DNA from: [Scytonema hofmanni] UTEX 2349
GTDB taxonomy: Bacteria > Cyanobacteriota > Cyanobacteriia > Cyanobacteriales > Nostocaceae
Length of the DNA: 64,000 bases
Assembly (NCBI RefSeq): GCF_000582685.1
Contig: NZ_KK073765.1
Span: 88,559-152,558 of the forward strand
Direction: 5' to 3'
The position numbers and the translations under genes were made by a program. This document shows, piece after piece, positions 27,301-36,275 of this stretch. Position 1 is the first letter of the stretch, and each line of letters starts with the position of its first letter. Under the pieces are notes generated by a model that saw nothing but the letters and a program-made list of their open reading frames with translations, did not search any database and had not been told where the DNA came from.

Positions 27301-30300
27301 TGGTAAGGTCAGTGCTACTTTGGACTACTGCGCGCTTAGGTTGGTTTGATTTGAGGAAATCTTCAAACTTTTGGCGAACGCTATTATCTCGATCCAGGTC
27401 ATTTTTAATTGACCAGATGTTGATAGACCATCTGCCAGCTTCAGTATTGAGCGCGGCGTGTTCGTTTTTGCAGTTAAAGCGGGTTACTGTACCCGACTCA
27501 AGTTTAAACTCTTGGTACGGTGCGTCTTTATTTTCTTTTCTTGTCCATGCCATTTGTTCTTTGGCAGCGCGATATCCCCAATCAGAATTACCGATATTTA
27601 TGCTGCGGGCTTCCGTCGCAGCATACGAATCGTCGCGGTGGTAGTTGATGCCAGCGCCAGAGTTCTCGGAGTAAGTTACCAGCACTATATCTGCATCGGG
27701 GTATACTTGTTTAACAAGTTCCATTAACTTATCGTCCTGTACTCCTGGCTTAAAATCTTTGTCTTTTAAATCCCACTTGGCACCGACCCATGCTACTTGT
27801 CTCAGTAGTGCGTAGTTGGATTTATCGTTTTCAAGTACAGGTTTGAGGTGGGTTTCAAGGTGCGATCGCAGTTGCTCTACTTTTTGGGAGCTGACTTTGC
27901 CCATAAGTTCAATAGCTTTGGTTTGGTCAGCTTCGCGTGAACTGGGTAGGGATATTGCAGTGGTTGTATTGTCTGTAGTTACTTGAGTTTTAATAATTGG
28001 TGATATTTGCTTAGAAAGTATGCTTAACTCTGTGTTGGCTGTATTTTTCTCTTGAATTGGCTTTGCTGGTGTCATTGGTACAGATATTTCTTCTCTACCA
28101 AGTTCTTTGGGACGGTTGGGGAGTGATTGAAGTGCCTGTTTATATTGGCTCGGCTGTAGTGTAGAGTTAATTTTTAGTAGACTACCTTGTTCTTTTACTC
28201 TTTGATTAAGCTTATTACTCAATTGTTCATATTGGTCAAATCCATCTACTTCACCAATATTGATAGCTTCTCCCAAGAGATTATTTAAATCTTTTTGTAA
28301 TTCTCCAATGATTGTATTCTTTTCGATTATAAATATAGCTATGTTACTATTTTTATCAATAATGTAATTATTGTTTGTGCCTTGAAATTCCAACCAGTCA
28401 TTGACAGCAATGGCATCTTGGGCTGGTACTACCAATCCAATACTTTCTTTAATTGCTTGTGAGTTATCTTCTAGAGTATATTGTTGGTTGGGGTTGTTGA
28501 AATATACAGTTTGTTCTGGAATAATTGGAGCAGGTAGTGGTGGAGCATCATTACTTTTGATACCACTAAATCTTTCTAGAAACTGTTCTTTCTTTTCAGA
28601 GCTAATTGTATTTTCATCGAGCATGAATACCGTCATACCCTTTTTAGCTTCCAGTCGGCTTTGCAACTTAGGAACTTGGTCGTATGTTATTCCTACTTGA
28701 TCCAAATACTTTTTAGTAATTTCAGCTTTTTTACTATCGACGGTCAGCCCAACTAATCCTACTAATTTATCCTCTTGACTTTGGAATATTATAGTAGGGC
28801 GTTCGGTAATTTTATCGAATAGTTGATTATTTTTTTGTTCTACCAGGCTGACTTCTTTTTGTTGGTCTACTAGTTGATGACGCTTAACCCAGGTTTCAGG
28901 GTATTGTACTGATTCAGGGTCAATACTTAGTTTGCAGGTAGTTTCATTGCTGGTAATAATAACAGGTATAGTTGTTTGTACTTTATTATCGTTAATTATA
29001 CCTGCATTTACTAATTGTTGTACTGTACTTTTATTTTGACCATACCTACTTCTATTTCCAAATGCTTTTTCCGTATATTGACCGATAATACCAAGAGATA
29101 AATTACCAATTTTGGCTGTATATACATCCTGTTTATCGTAAGCTTTAATTGTTACTGATATCTCTTGTCCTTTAAATTCTCTATTTTTCAACTTGTCGTT
29201 AATATCTATTCTGACAAGATTCCCATTGGATGTTTTACCAATTGCAAAGGCATTTTCACCTATAGCTATGCTCGTGATTTCTAATTGTAACTTTTGACCA
29301 CTTTGACCCGGTTTTTCTGCTAGCCAGCCCTGTTCTATTCCCACTTTTACCGATTCTTTGGAAAGAGTACCTAATTTTTCTTCCTTATTACCGCTTTTAA
29401 AGGTGATAACATAATCTTCCCGTTCCAGCTTATCTTTGATGATGGTTAAATTTGCTTGCTCTCCAGAAAAAGTTTGGTCTTTACATTGAAATTTTTGTAA
29501 TTCTTTAACTTGAAAATTTAATTCGGGTAGTCCAGGTATTTTTGTCGTAATTGTGGCTGTATATACTTTCCCTCTTTCAATATTACCAGTTGCGGTTGTA
29601 CCGATGGGGAGCTTACCATCAGTAGCATTGATGTTAGCAAAGGTTTCATACTCTCCTGTTTCAGGACTTTTTACTTCGATTACATCTCTAATTACAGTAT
29701 TACCTTTGCTATCTTTATGTTCGCTGATGTTAAATCTAACTTCTTGAGGAGATACTTGATTTTCTAACTTGATTATTTGACTTGTACGATCGTGTCCTGT
29801 AAGGGTAAAATCAGTAAATTGAAGTGTCTCTACCTGCTTGAGAATTTCTTGAGGGAAGCTAGCATAAACAAAATTTGATACTTTCTTTTGTCTTTCAACT
29901 TCTTGTTCAACCTGATTTTGATTTTTGGAGTTAGAACCTTCACGGGTGGTTGATACTGCCCAAGTAGCAGCAGCCATCGCTAGCTTTTGGTCTTCAGGAA
30001 TTGAATTATAGAAATTTTCGGCAATTTGGTAAGCATGAAGGTACATCAGCTTAATTTGCCCTTCACTTAATTCAGGCTGGAAGAATATTTTGGTTGATGT
30101 AATTTCTTGATTGGGAACAATTCCTAACTCTTTAAGAGAGTTCTCTTGCTCTTTAGATACAGTTCCTAATGTTCTAAATTTGGGTTTGCCGTTTTCAGTC
30201 TCATCATTAATTTGGGCTACAACTCTATACTTATGAGGCTTATCCTTTGAGCGTTTTTCGGGTGCTATTTCTGAGACTTTTAGAGTAATCTTTTGTGCGT

Positions 30301-32872
30301 TCCAAACAAGTGGGTGGTCAGATTTAAGAAGGTTTGTAATATCGAGTTTTTTTCCACCCCCTATATCTACACTTGCCGATGGTCCTTTTTCTACCTTTTT
30401 TCGCTGCGTATAACGGGTGGCATTGTTAAACTCTTTATCAAATTCTTTCTTGGTAAGGGTAGCCTGCAAGCGTTGGTCGTGGGTAAATTGTACTTCTTTG
30501 AACAGGTTTGAAAATTGGGCTAGTTCGCGTGACTCCAAGCGAGCTTTTTCAAAGTATTGGTTAGTTTTGCTAATAAGAATCTCAACAGGTGAGTATCCCG
30601 TTGGTTGAATTGTATTCTCAACATAAACATCTTTTTTCTTGTCCTTAATATAGTTGACTTCCCGATGAAGAATCCGACTGTTGTTGCGGATAATTTCCAT
30701 ATCGGGTTTTTTAGCGCTTTTGAAGAGGTCAACCGCAATTTGGTTTTGAAATGCTGCTTCGGCAATCATTTCCCGATACATTCGGGTGTTAATATTCATC
30801 GCAAAGAGCGCATTTGCCTGATTTAGGGGTTCCTGTCCTGCGGCTTGTACAAATTCTTCCATGTAGCTGCGATACTTCTCTGGAACCTCTTTACCTTCAA
30901 TACCCTTGGATTTTGCCCATGCCTCTGTTTTTAGTAAATCTTCGTAGTGTTTGGCTACTTGAAGAACATATCCTACTTGGTCTTTTTCGCTACCAAAGAT
31001 TTTGAGAATCGTCACTTCTGACTCTAATGCCTCAATTGAGGTAAGATGGTTATTGATGGTACCAACGCTAATACCATCGCTCATGTGAATGGCGATTTCC
31101 TCAAACTCAGGTTGACTGCTATCTTCCCGGTAGAAAGACTGTTTTTTGAGTTTAACAGTTGGGTCGTAAGCATTTTCGGGTAAGTTCCGCCAAATAGCCT
31201 CAGATGTTAAGTTGGGATACTTGCTAGCGTGGTCAAATCCAATACAGTCGCCGTCGTAGTCGCGTGCCTGACGCTCTTGTTCGGACTCTTGGGGGAGAAT
31301 TTCTAGCTTATACCCACCAGATTGAAGTTCTGAAATATACTGATTAAATTTTTTAGTAAACTCAATTTTGTCTTTAGTTTCCAGCTTGCCGATATTTTGG
31401 TCTAAGTAATTTTCAATACCTTCTAATGGTCGGTTTTTCCCTTGGGCTTCGGGTAAGATAGATTTAATTTGCTCGTTTAGGCGATTGTAAATGCGATCGC
31501 TTGTTTCGTCCGAGACAGCGATAACACCTGCCAGGGGTTTGCCATCGGGTCCGAGTACGTCATCAACTACTTTGTTAGTTGAGACGCATAAACCATTTGA
31601 GTTGAGGAAGGGGGAGCGGAAGTTGAGAACCTCTTCCCCGTCTTGGTAATGGGGAATGCAGATTTCGCCATTTTGCAAGTCTTTAGAGGGAATGACCATT
31701 GCCCGCTCAAAGCTGAGGGTTTTCCCAACTGAGATATCTTGCCACTCTCCTTGGACAAATCGGGCGAGTTCTCTTTGAATTTTCTCAGTTTCTAGGAGTT
31801 GTCCCGACCCTTCGAGATCAGTTTTAATGAGTTTGTAAATACTTGTATCGGTAGCAACTCGTTCTCGTAGGGTTTCTAACTCTTCTGTTACTTCTGGATC
31901 GACGGCTGCTTCTTCCTCCAGTTCGGCAGCTTGCTGTTCGAGAAAGGCTTTGCGTTTTTCGTATTTCTCACAATATAGTTGGGCTATTTTGCGAGGGTCA
32001 TCTAATGCTTCTTTGAGTTTTGCTGCTTCAAGTTCAACTTGTTCTCCAAAATCCTTCAGCCCACTGGGAAAGGATGCAATCATTTGCGAGATAGCAGTTT
32101 TCCCTAACTCAGATTGTGATTTTTCCCCTAACCACATATTTTGACGGTACAGACCAGGTTTAATTTGTGGTTTGGTTGGTCCACTGGGGTTGTCCTTATC
32201 TGTTCCTTTAAAAGCAGACAGGGGTATGACTAAATCAATCTTTGGTTGATTTGGTTCTTGATAATTCAGGATTTGGTCGAGGTTAGCTGGGCGTAAAGTA
32301 CCTTTCCCAAACCTGAACTTATCATCATTCCCATCTTTATCTGTCCAGCCGAAGCGATGCTGGATAACTCGATATTGGTCGCCTTCTTGGTGTCTGGTTA
32401 ATTGGTGGTATAATTGTGTGGATATTTGTCCGTAGCAGTCGCCAACGAGGCGGTAAGCTTGATTGTTGTTGATGATGCCGCCATTTTCTCCTGTGGTATC
32501 ATCTACGATGAGGATATTTAATTCTGCGCTGATAGCATTTTTGCACGAACCGAGGAATATTGACCCGTAGGCACCCCTATCTTTGTTGTCAGGGCACAAC
32601 TTGCTTATGGTTTCTAGAGATTCTTCTGGTCCATATAGCAGTCGGCTTTTTGAAGATAGTAATAGCTTGTGTCCTTCGGGGTGATTTTTTAGTTGGGTAT
32701 CGGTAGCTTTCTCGTCCATATGTCCAAACGAGAAATTCACTCCTGGGAGAAAGTGTTCTAGCAGGCTGTTTTTCAGTTCCTCTTTAAGCAAGGAATCTGG
32801 ATTGTCAGGATTGTTATCTGTATGAATCCACTGATTTAAGCGAGTGTCAAAATGCTTTGCCTCAATGACCAT
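24377..32872 (-). CDS. Giant polyvalent protein: polymerase-like motif, AlkB-like, NADAR-SLOG-NADAR-like
   Basis: This 2831-aa protein has several domains. (1) Residues about 380-640 contain LNFRSPF (R419), DYDGD (538-542) and VGTINNHL (603-610), in the order seen in two-barrel RNA polymerases of the RdRP/QDE-1 type. (2) About 700-1500: repeated small beta units of unknown type. (3) About 1680-1830: an AlkB-like 2-oxoglutarate/Fe(II) fold with H1745, D1747, H1805 and R1814. (4) About 1880-2000: a PUA/ASCH-like stretch. (5) About 2090-2210: NADAR-like (E2123 in SAEHAF). (6) About 2300-2390: SLOG-like (VSGSGPWRGVT, VVGNAKGTDQ). (7) About 2495-2600: second NADAR-like (SVEQAF). Helical tail. Domain calls are by eye. 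Its neighbour is the relaxase, which fits a 'polyvalent protein' of mobile elements. Confidence 0.6.
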   Translation of the reverse strand: MVIEAKHFDTRLNQWIHTDNNPDNPDSLLKEELKNSLLEHFLPGVNFSFGHMDEKATDTQLKNHPEGHKLLLSSKSRLLYGPEESLETISKLCPDNKDRGAYGSIFLGSCKNAISAELNILIVDDTTGENGGIINNNQAYRLVGDCYGQISTQLYHQLTRHQEGDQYRVIQHRFGWTDKDGNDDKFRFGKGTLRPANLDQILNYQEPNQPKIDLVIPLSAFKGTDKDNPSGPTKPQIKPGLYRQNMWLGEKSQSELGKTAISQMIASFPSGLKDFGEQVELEAAKLKEALDDPRKIAQLYCEKYEKRKAFLEQQAAELEEEAAVDPEVTEELETLRERVATDTSIYKLIKTDLEGSGQLLETEKIQRELARFVQGEWQDISVGKTLSFERAMVIPSKDLQNGEICIPHYQDGEEVLNFRSPFLNSNGLCVSTNKVVDDVLGPDGKPLAGVIAVSDETSDRIYNRLNEQIKSILPEAQGKNRPLEGIENYLDQNIGKLETKDKIEFTKKFNQYISELQSGGYKLEILPQESEQERQARDYDGDCIGFDHASKYPNLTSEAIWRNLPENAYDPTVKLKKQSFYREDSSQPEFEEIAIHMSDGISVGTINNHLTSIEALESEVTILKIFGSEKDQVGYVLQVAKHYEDLLKTEAWAKSKGIEGKEVPEKYRSYMEEFVQAAGQEPLNQANALFAMNINTRMYREMIAEAAFQNQIAVDLFKSAKKPDMEIIRNNSRILHREVNYIKDKKKDVYVENTIQPTGYSPVEILISKTNQYFEKARLESRELAQFSNLFKEVQFTHDQRLQATLTKKEFDKEFNNATRYTQRKKVEKGPSASVDIGGGKKLDITNLLKSDHPLVWNAQKITLKVSEIAPEKRSKDKPHKYRVVAQINDETENGKPKFRTLGTVSKEQENSLKELGIVPNQEITSTKIFFQPELSEGQIKLMYLHAYQIAENFYNSIPEDQKLAMAAATWAVSTTREGSNSKNQNQVEQEVERQKKVSNFVYASFPQEILKQVETLQFTDFTLTGHDRTSQIIKLENQVSPQEVRFNISEHKDSKGNTVIRDVIEVKSPETGEYETFANINATDGKLPIGTTATGNIERGKVYTATITTKIPGLPELNFQVKELQKFQCKDQTFSGEQANLTIIKDKLEREDYVITFKSGNKEEKLGTLSKESVKVGIEQGWLAEKPGQSGQKLQLEITSIAIGENAFAIGKTSNGNLVRIDINDKLKNREFKGQEISVTIKAYDKQDVYTAKIGNLSLGIIGQYTEKAFGNRSRYGQNKSTVQQLVNAGIINDNKVQTTIPVIITSNETTCKLSIDPESVQYPETWVKRHQLVDQQKEVSLVEQKNNQLFDKITERPTIIFQSQEDKLVGLVGLTVDSKKAEITKKYLDQVGITYDQVPKLQSRLEAKKGMTVFMLDENTISSEKKEQFLERFSGIKSNDAPPLPAPIIPEQTVYFNNPNQQYTLEDNSQAIKESIGLVVPAQDAIAVNDWLEFQGTNNNYIIDKNSNIAIFIIEKNTIIGELQKDLNNLLGEAINIGEVDGFDQYEQLSNKLNQRVKEQGSLLKINSTLQPSQYKQALQSLPNRPKELGREEISVPMTPAKPIQEKNTANTELSILSKQISPIIKTQVTTDNTTTAISLPSSREADQTKAIELMGKVSSQKVEQLRSHLETHLKPVLENDKSNYALLRQVAWVGAKWDLKDKDFKPGVQDDKLMELVKQVYPDADIVLVTYSENSGAGINYHRDDSYAATEARSINIGNSDWGYRAAKEQMAWTRKENKDAPYQEFKLESGTVTRFNCKNEHAALNTEAGRWSINIWSIKNDLDRDNSVRQKFEDFLKSNQPKRAVVQSSTDLTIKANEWTPGGEIKIERSYTSLKEASQNRPAPAPNQPTVEEIIAIGNKTIASSLNPQIPENLHIAGNVPMNYGLHTYGEAKTVPVDTTIDAMRGHGRVHTTRGVDYQKTYGIKEGDIAIAVGGKGEKVAFQVGKQYEITPQLIQNPAYQQAWAKWEKHSHKELTQTQASKSKLYGLFMEPLGDYANGKIVPFPPVQKQTPTSVNISPDSKDGLGAALSLATALAKEEGKLQNDYQVSVNNNPEAAEGQYGSENHTAKVEGTAYKSAEHAFHHQKQLNPSADDYQIMVSVLQAKFKQHPRLTNEITKRGGVEWLENCTAVATTGGTPATHCLTNVTNAQDQQWEGKGKESAFIRALTEAYTNVVEKNNETDIAPISETPAKNNPLANLQPINPAVAEHMKKDIAMAEIATQFIGKSAAPPETPSSTRNYEQAWGDRANTGNYSASDVIMVSGSGPWRGVTNEQIKHTFEKEYVPLLNAAIEAKSSFVVGNAKGTDQLVQNYLTERGYQIKLSNVGAASRREGYAKLCFTENIKDTNEASTSPENTTTTSEIPSDAVTQQKTSKSTKNQTSLINTKLEQTDTGKTSSTENLLTQVPQFAPGINLNSRSPDPLGAVLTSTTVKSKEIGAIVNDYPVSFRDNQEMPAGIYGPETYTKSKPAGQPFLSVEQAFYAYKETVPLKEPRVQLMAEILQARFEQHPKLMEAVTERGGAEWLKQCSYLVSNKEKNFWEGKGLQSPYIRALTQGYTKALENSNSRATENQTASIIQPTPSQEPLPEPQTRFSPTTFPKNPRTISTDIQQALSQTQTNSQTNSLDKTLDNIKQSTVQNLQNWYEAAQKLGRSEKYLNRIQEVTAQYINDSSYSLENAFKAMSRDVKELQQINEITKLAQSVVKVLGKEDINGIMSIKTEKYKNYQIATKAQEETYVIKDKDNNVLLYLREGKTKVNKLNQEVVDDFRFMNFRIEHSLQNIRRELVER
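26311..26354. repeat. Dispersed repeat inserted in frame in the giant gene
   Basis: TGAGGCAGTGCGTTGCGGGG begins a 44-bp GC-rich word like that at 13678. It encodes the residues between the Cys of WLENC and QDQQWEGKG in the first NADAR-like domain; the second NADAR-like copy lacks them. Confidence 0.65.
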
Positions 32873-33166
32873 TTGTCTGCTGGAGCTAGCTTTCCCACTC
32901 GATTTTATTTTTTATAAGCTGAATTTACATCCAACTAGGATTTGATAACTATCATAAATGTTTTATTTAGCATGATATAGTTTTGTTTTTCTATTATTTA
33001 AAAGTTATGTGTACTCAATTGAATATAGAAAAAATATTTCATTTATATAACTAGCTTTGATGTTGGATTATGGCGATATATTCAAATGGTTAATTCCAGA
33101 TGAATGGTATAATTATACTGAACTAGTAAAGCTGAATATCAACCAGGATATTGTAGTGAAGGGTAG

Positions 33167-34930
33167 TTAGGAAAATTCTACATCTTTCTTTTTGTTAGAT
33201 ACTAGCTGTTTTTGAGCGATTTTTTCCCAATATTGTTTGTCTTCATCCGTGGGGTTAGTAGTTAATACTGTATTTTTCCCTAAATCGTATAATGCCACTT
33301 CTCTATTATCTTTTATTGATAAAATGCTTAATTTTTTATCTTTTATAGTAATTCTGTAATCTCTTCCCTCCACCTGTTCCCCTGCTTCAGGCATTAGCTT
33401 AATTCTCCCTGTTTGGTTTGCCTTTTGCCAGATTTTACCGACAGCAGGTAAAATACCTTCCGCCCAGGATTTGTCTTCTTCGGTGGGTTCTGGCTGTATT
33501 TCATCAGGGCTTATAGTGGAAGCTGCTTTAATAGTCTTTTCTATAGGTAAGGGTAACTTTTCTTCATTTTCATAGGATGAGGTTGCAAGGCTATTTTCTG
33601 GCTGAGAGTTATTGCTTTTACTTGATAGTGACGTATGAGTGGTTTTTTTATTTTCGCTGTCGTCCAGCAGTTTTAACTCTGCTACTAGTATTGGCATTTG
33701 TTCGAGTTGTTTATCTTCTCCCGTTTCGTTTTGAGAGCTAGTGTCTTTATTATCTGAGTCAGTACTTGTAGAGGTGGGTGATTGAATAGCATTTGTATCA
33801 GCTACCATTTGTTGCTGTTTGGCTTTATCCTTTCTGGTTGCGACTAAGTTTGCTATTACTGGAGTTGGAGTATTACCTAATTGGTGCTGTTCATCTGTTG
33901 CGAACTGACAAGTCAGCGCTTGCGCTATCGCACTATTTATAGATGTTATAATTTCATCGCTACTGTTATCTCCATCATTACCATTAAGTGGTTTAAAAGT
34001 TTCCTCCTGTTGTGCCTTTTTCCCTTTTTTCTTCTTTTTGGGTATGGCAGCGACGTAAAGCAGCGATTGGGAACGAATGGCTGATAACTTGGTGTAATCG
34101 CGTTCTCGCTTGTAAGATAGTCCAAACTCTGACTTTAGTTTTGGTAAGCTGTAATTCTTACTTACCTGATAGCCAGCGATGAGTACGTTCTCTTGGACAT
34201 AGGTAAATCCCAACAGTTCCTTGCCTTGGAACTTAGGTAGCACCCGAATATTATTTTCCTCCAAGCGCTGGACGTACTCAGATGCGGTGGGTTGTCCTTG
34301 AATTGCTTGTGCTATTGCTCCCCTAATAATCTCTTTGGCTCCAGGGGTAGAATGTTTGCTGTTAACCTCCCTTATGCTCTTGGAGCGGTTGGGACTAGTG
34401 AGGACGGTGATACCATATTCTGATTGTAACTTTCGTGCGATCGCATCATTACTGGTAGGTGTAATTTCTAATCCCAACTCAGCACTCAGCCGACGGGTGA
34501 TTTCTTGCGCCTTGAAATAATCGTAGGAATCGCTAACAGTGGTGCCATCCAACTTAATACGACTGGTAATTATATGCAGGTGTTCGTGGTTTCTGTCTTG
34601 GTGTCGGACTGCAACAAATTGACTGGCGACGCTATTTTCTCCTTTGTTTGGCAAATACCCCATTTCTTTTAGGTACTCCTCTGCCACATAGCTGTACTGG
34701 CTATTATCTAGATGCTCGTGATAGTTTTCCCTATGGGCAATTGAGATAATCAGGTGGGCGCATTGCCTTGACGTTTTTTTGTTGGCATATTTGGTATCAA
34801 GAAACTGTTGGTTAAAGTCAGCTACAGTCTTTCCTGCCATGTTGGTACTTACAAGCACAGCATCTTCTTTTTTTAACACGTAGTTTAACGTGTCCAGAAA
34901 GTCAGCCTTTTTGTAAATGACAGATATCAT
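33167..34930 (-). CDS. Mobilization relaxase (VirD2/MobP-like)
   Basis: A 587-aa relaxase whose N-terminal ~250 residues form the nicking domain. The metal-binding triad is clear in RHQDRNHEHLHI, with H110, D112, H115, H117 and H119; a candidate catalytic Tyr is Y6 or Y17. It would nick oriT and pilot the strand to the recipient. The C-terminal half is low-complexity (Ser, Thr, Asn, Gln) then a folded end (RDYRITIKDKKLSILSIKDN). It has no helicase domain. The MobC-like gene at 35907 and the spacer at 36276 complete a mobilization region. It lies 294 bp upstream of the giant gene, in the same orientation. Confidence 0.82.
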   Translation of the reverse strand: MISVIYKKADFLDTLNYVLKKEDAVLVSTNMAGKTVADFNQQFLDTKYANKKTSRQCAHLIISIAHRENYHEHLDNSQYSYVAEEYLKEMGYLPNKGENSVASQFVAVRHQDRNHEHLHIITSRIKLDGTTVSDSYDYFKAQEITRRLSAELGLEITPTSNDAIARKLQSEYGITVLTSPNRSKSIREVNSKHSTPGAKEIIRGAIAQAIQGQPTASEYVQRLEENNIRVLPKFQGKELLGFTYVQENVLIAGYQVSKNYSLPKLKSEFGLSYKRERDYTKLSAIRSQSLLYVAAIPKKKKKGKKAQQEETFKPLNGNDGDNSSDEIITSINSAIAQALTCQFATDEQHQLGNTPTPVIANLVATRKDKAKQQQMVADTNAIQSPTSTSTDSDNKDTSSQNETGEDKQLEQMPILVAELKLLDDSENKKTTHTSLSSKSNNSQPENSLATSSYENEEKLPLPIEKTIKAASTISPDEIQPEPTEEDKSWAEGILPAVGKIWQKANQTGRIKLMPEAGEQVEGRDYRITIKDKKLSILSIKDNREVALYDLGKNTVLTTNPTDEDKQYWEKIAQKQLVSNKKKDVEFS

Positions 34931-35322
34931 TTGTGAATTGAAAATTAAAAGTTATTGAATATGGTTTTTGATTAAAACAAACTTAACTGAACCAAAGCTT
35001 GTTTATCGGCTTGTTCCTTTTGTACTCGCTTGATTGTATCTTTGCCAAGTTTTACCTATTTCCGCAAGAAGGCTCTCACTGAGCCAAGGGTGTAACCTGT
35101 GGGAGAGTGGGAATTGAGAGAGTTGAGCATTTGCGTAGCGTCCCCGTTGACGCAGCCTCTCTAATAGGAGAAGGGGAATCACTTGCTGAAGATTGGGGAA
35201 CCGACACCACGGACAGTTAATACTGGAGTTTAGACTACCGCATGAAAAAATGACTCAGGGACAGAATAGGTTCGTCTTCTTATGGGCTATAACTTTTATA
35301 GTTTGATTGGTAATAACGTGAT
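34931..35322. other. 392-bp spacer with a dispersed repeat
   Basis: No gene can be supported. The patch near 35139-35175 (GCGTAGCGTCCCCGTTGACG ...) is of the Nostocales dispersed-repeat type also seen at 11942. It could hold the promoter of the relaxase and of the divergent gene at 35323. Confidence 0.5.
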
Positions 35323-35757
35323 ATGGATTCTCCCTTGGTTCCAAACTGTCATTTTGAATCGTTCTTGCACGAGTTGATGGAAGTGCCGTGTCAGTCTATT
35401 CTTAGCAGTATTGACTTTGGTAGGTTTATTTCAAATCAAACCGTTATATTTCGCAACCAGTACGGTCGTGGTTACTTTGCTGCTTCAATTGGGGATTATC
35501 ATCAAGCAACTGGTAAATTTGAGTGTGATACGAACCCTAAATTTTTTTATTTTACTCGTGAGACTGGCGCGAAGGGGATGATGGAATCTTCCTTGTGGGA
35601 AGAAATTTGGAAGGTGGTTGGAGATTGTGTAGAGTCTGGGACTTACTACCAGCAACCGATTGTTTTTCTGTTGTGGGGTGAACGTAATAGGGGTGCAGTC
35701 AAGCCTTACCACATTGCTATCCGCGCTCACATTTTAAATTTGAGCGGTCGGATTTGA
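35323..35757 (+). CDS. Unknown 144-aa protein between mobilization genes
   Basis: I do not recognise this protein. It is compact and aromatic-rich with mixed alpha/beta character (RFISNQTVIFRNQYGRGYFAASIGDY, FFYFTRETGAKGMMESSLWEEIWKVV, QPIVFLLWGERNRGAVKPYHIAIRAHIL), without membrane segments. It lies on the opposite strand between the relaxase and the MobC-like gene. Codon use looks like the neighbours. An ATG start is used; the ribosome-binding site is weak (TAACGTGATATGG region). A role in mobilization is only a guess from position. Confidence 0.5.
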   Translation: MDSPLVPNCHFESFLHELMEVPCQSILSSIDFGRFISNQTVIFRNQYGRGYFAASIGDYHQATGKFECDTNPKFFYFTRETGAKGMMESSLWEEIWKVVGDCVESGTYYQQPIVFLLWGERNRGAVKPYHIAIRAHILNLSGRI

Positions 35758-35906
35758 CCGTCGCTGATTGTAGAATTGACTCCTACTAATCGTGCTACGG
35801 TAAAAGAGTTACGGTGAAATCGCTGTTCTTGTAGTTAGCCTGCGCTGCGCTCTGTTTACCGAGTGAGAACATCCACCCAAAGATTTAACACAATAAGCTA
35901 ATCAAC

Positions 35907-36275
35907 TCATCTTTGAGAACAAACTCCGTCGTCGTCTTTATCACTTTCTAGTTTTATTTTGAATGCAGCGGCGATGGCTTTGTCTACGAGTGCGATCGCA
36001 TTTTCTACAGCATTTATAATCTGTTGGTCGTTTGTCTTTTTAGATAAGTGTCTAAGCTGCATGAGTTGGCTTTTAGCAGCCCCACCATATTCTCGTACTT
36101 TGATTAAATCTGCGGGTGGTTTTTCTCTGATAACCCGTTTCAACCCACAATTTCTCAGATACTCAGAGGCAGTTTGATTAGTGGCAGCAGCTTTATCCTC
36201 AATGATAACTTTCTCGTCATCGAAGAGATATACTTTTAGGGATTTCTTTCTGGTAGTGTTTGAATTGCTTGTCAT
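35907..36275 (-). CDS. MobC-like relaxosome accessory protein
   Basis: The 122-aa product resembles MobC/bacterial mobilization proteins: an N-terminal ribbon-helix-helix-like part (KSLKVYLFDDEKVIIEDKAAATNQTASEYLRN) followed by LKRVI and a helical region with KVREYGGAAKSQLMQLRHLSKK, similar to the conserved 'N.NQIAR.L' stretch of the family. It would bind oriT and help the relaxase at 33167 nick. It is encoded upstream of the relaxase on the same strand, and the 906-bp spacer behind its start is the likely oriT. Confidence 0.65.
   Translation of the reverse strand: MTSNSNTTRKKSLKVYLFDDEKVIIEDKAAATNQTASEYLRNCGLKRVIREKPPADLIKVREYGGAAKSQLMQLRHLSKKTNDQQIINAVENAIALVDKAIAAAFKIKLESDKDDDGVCSQR

Noticed and set aside
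24124..32144. Many plus-strand frames opposite the giant gene (for example 26025-26435, 27300-27644)
   Set aside because: They lie wholly inside the minus-strand coding region, whose protein shows motifs throughout. They have no recognisable product and no ribosome-binding sites.
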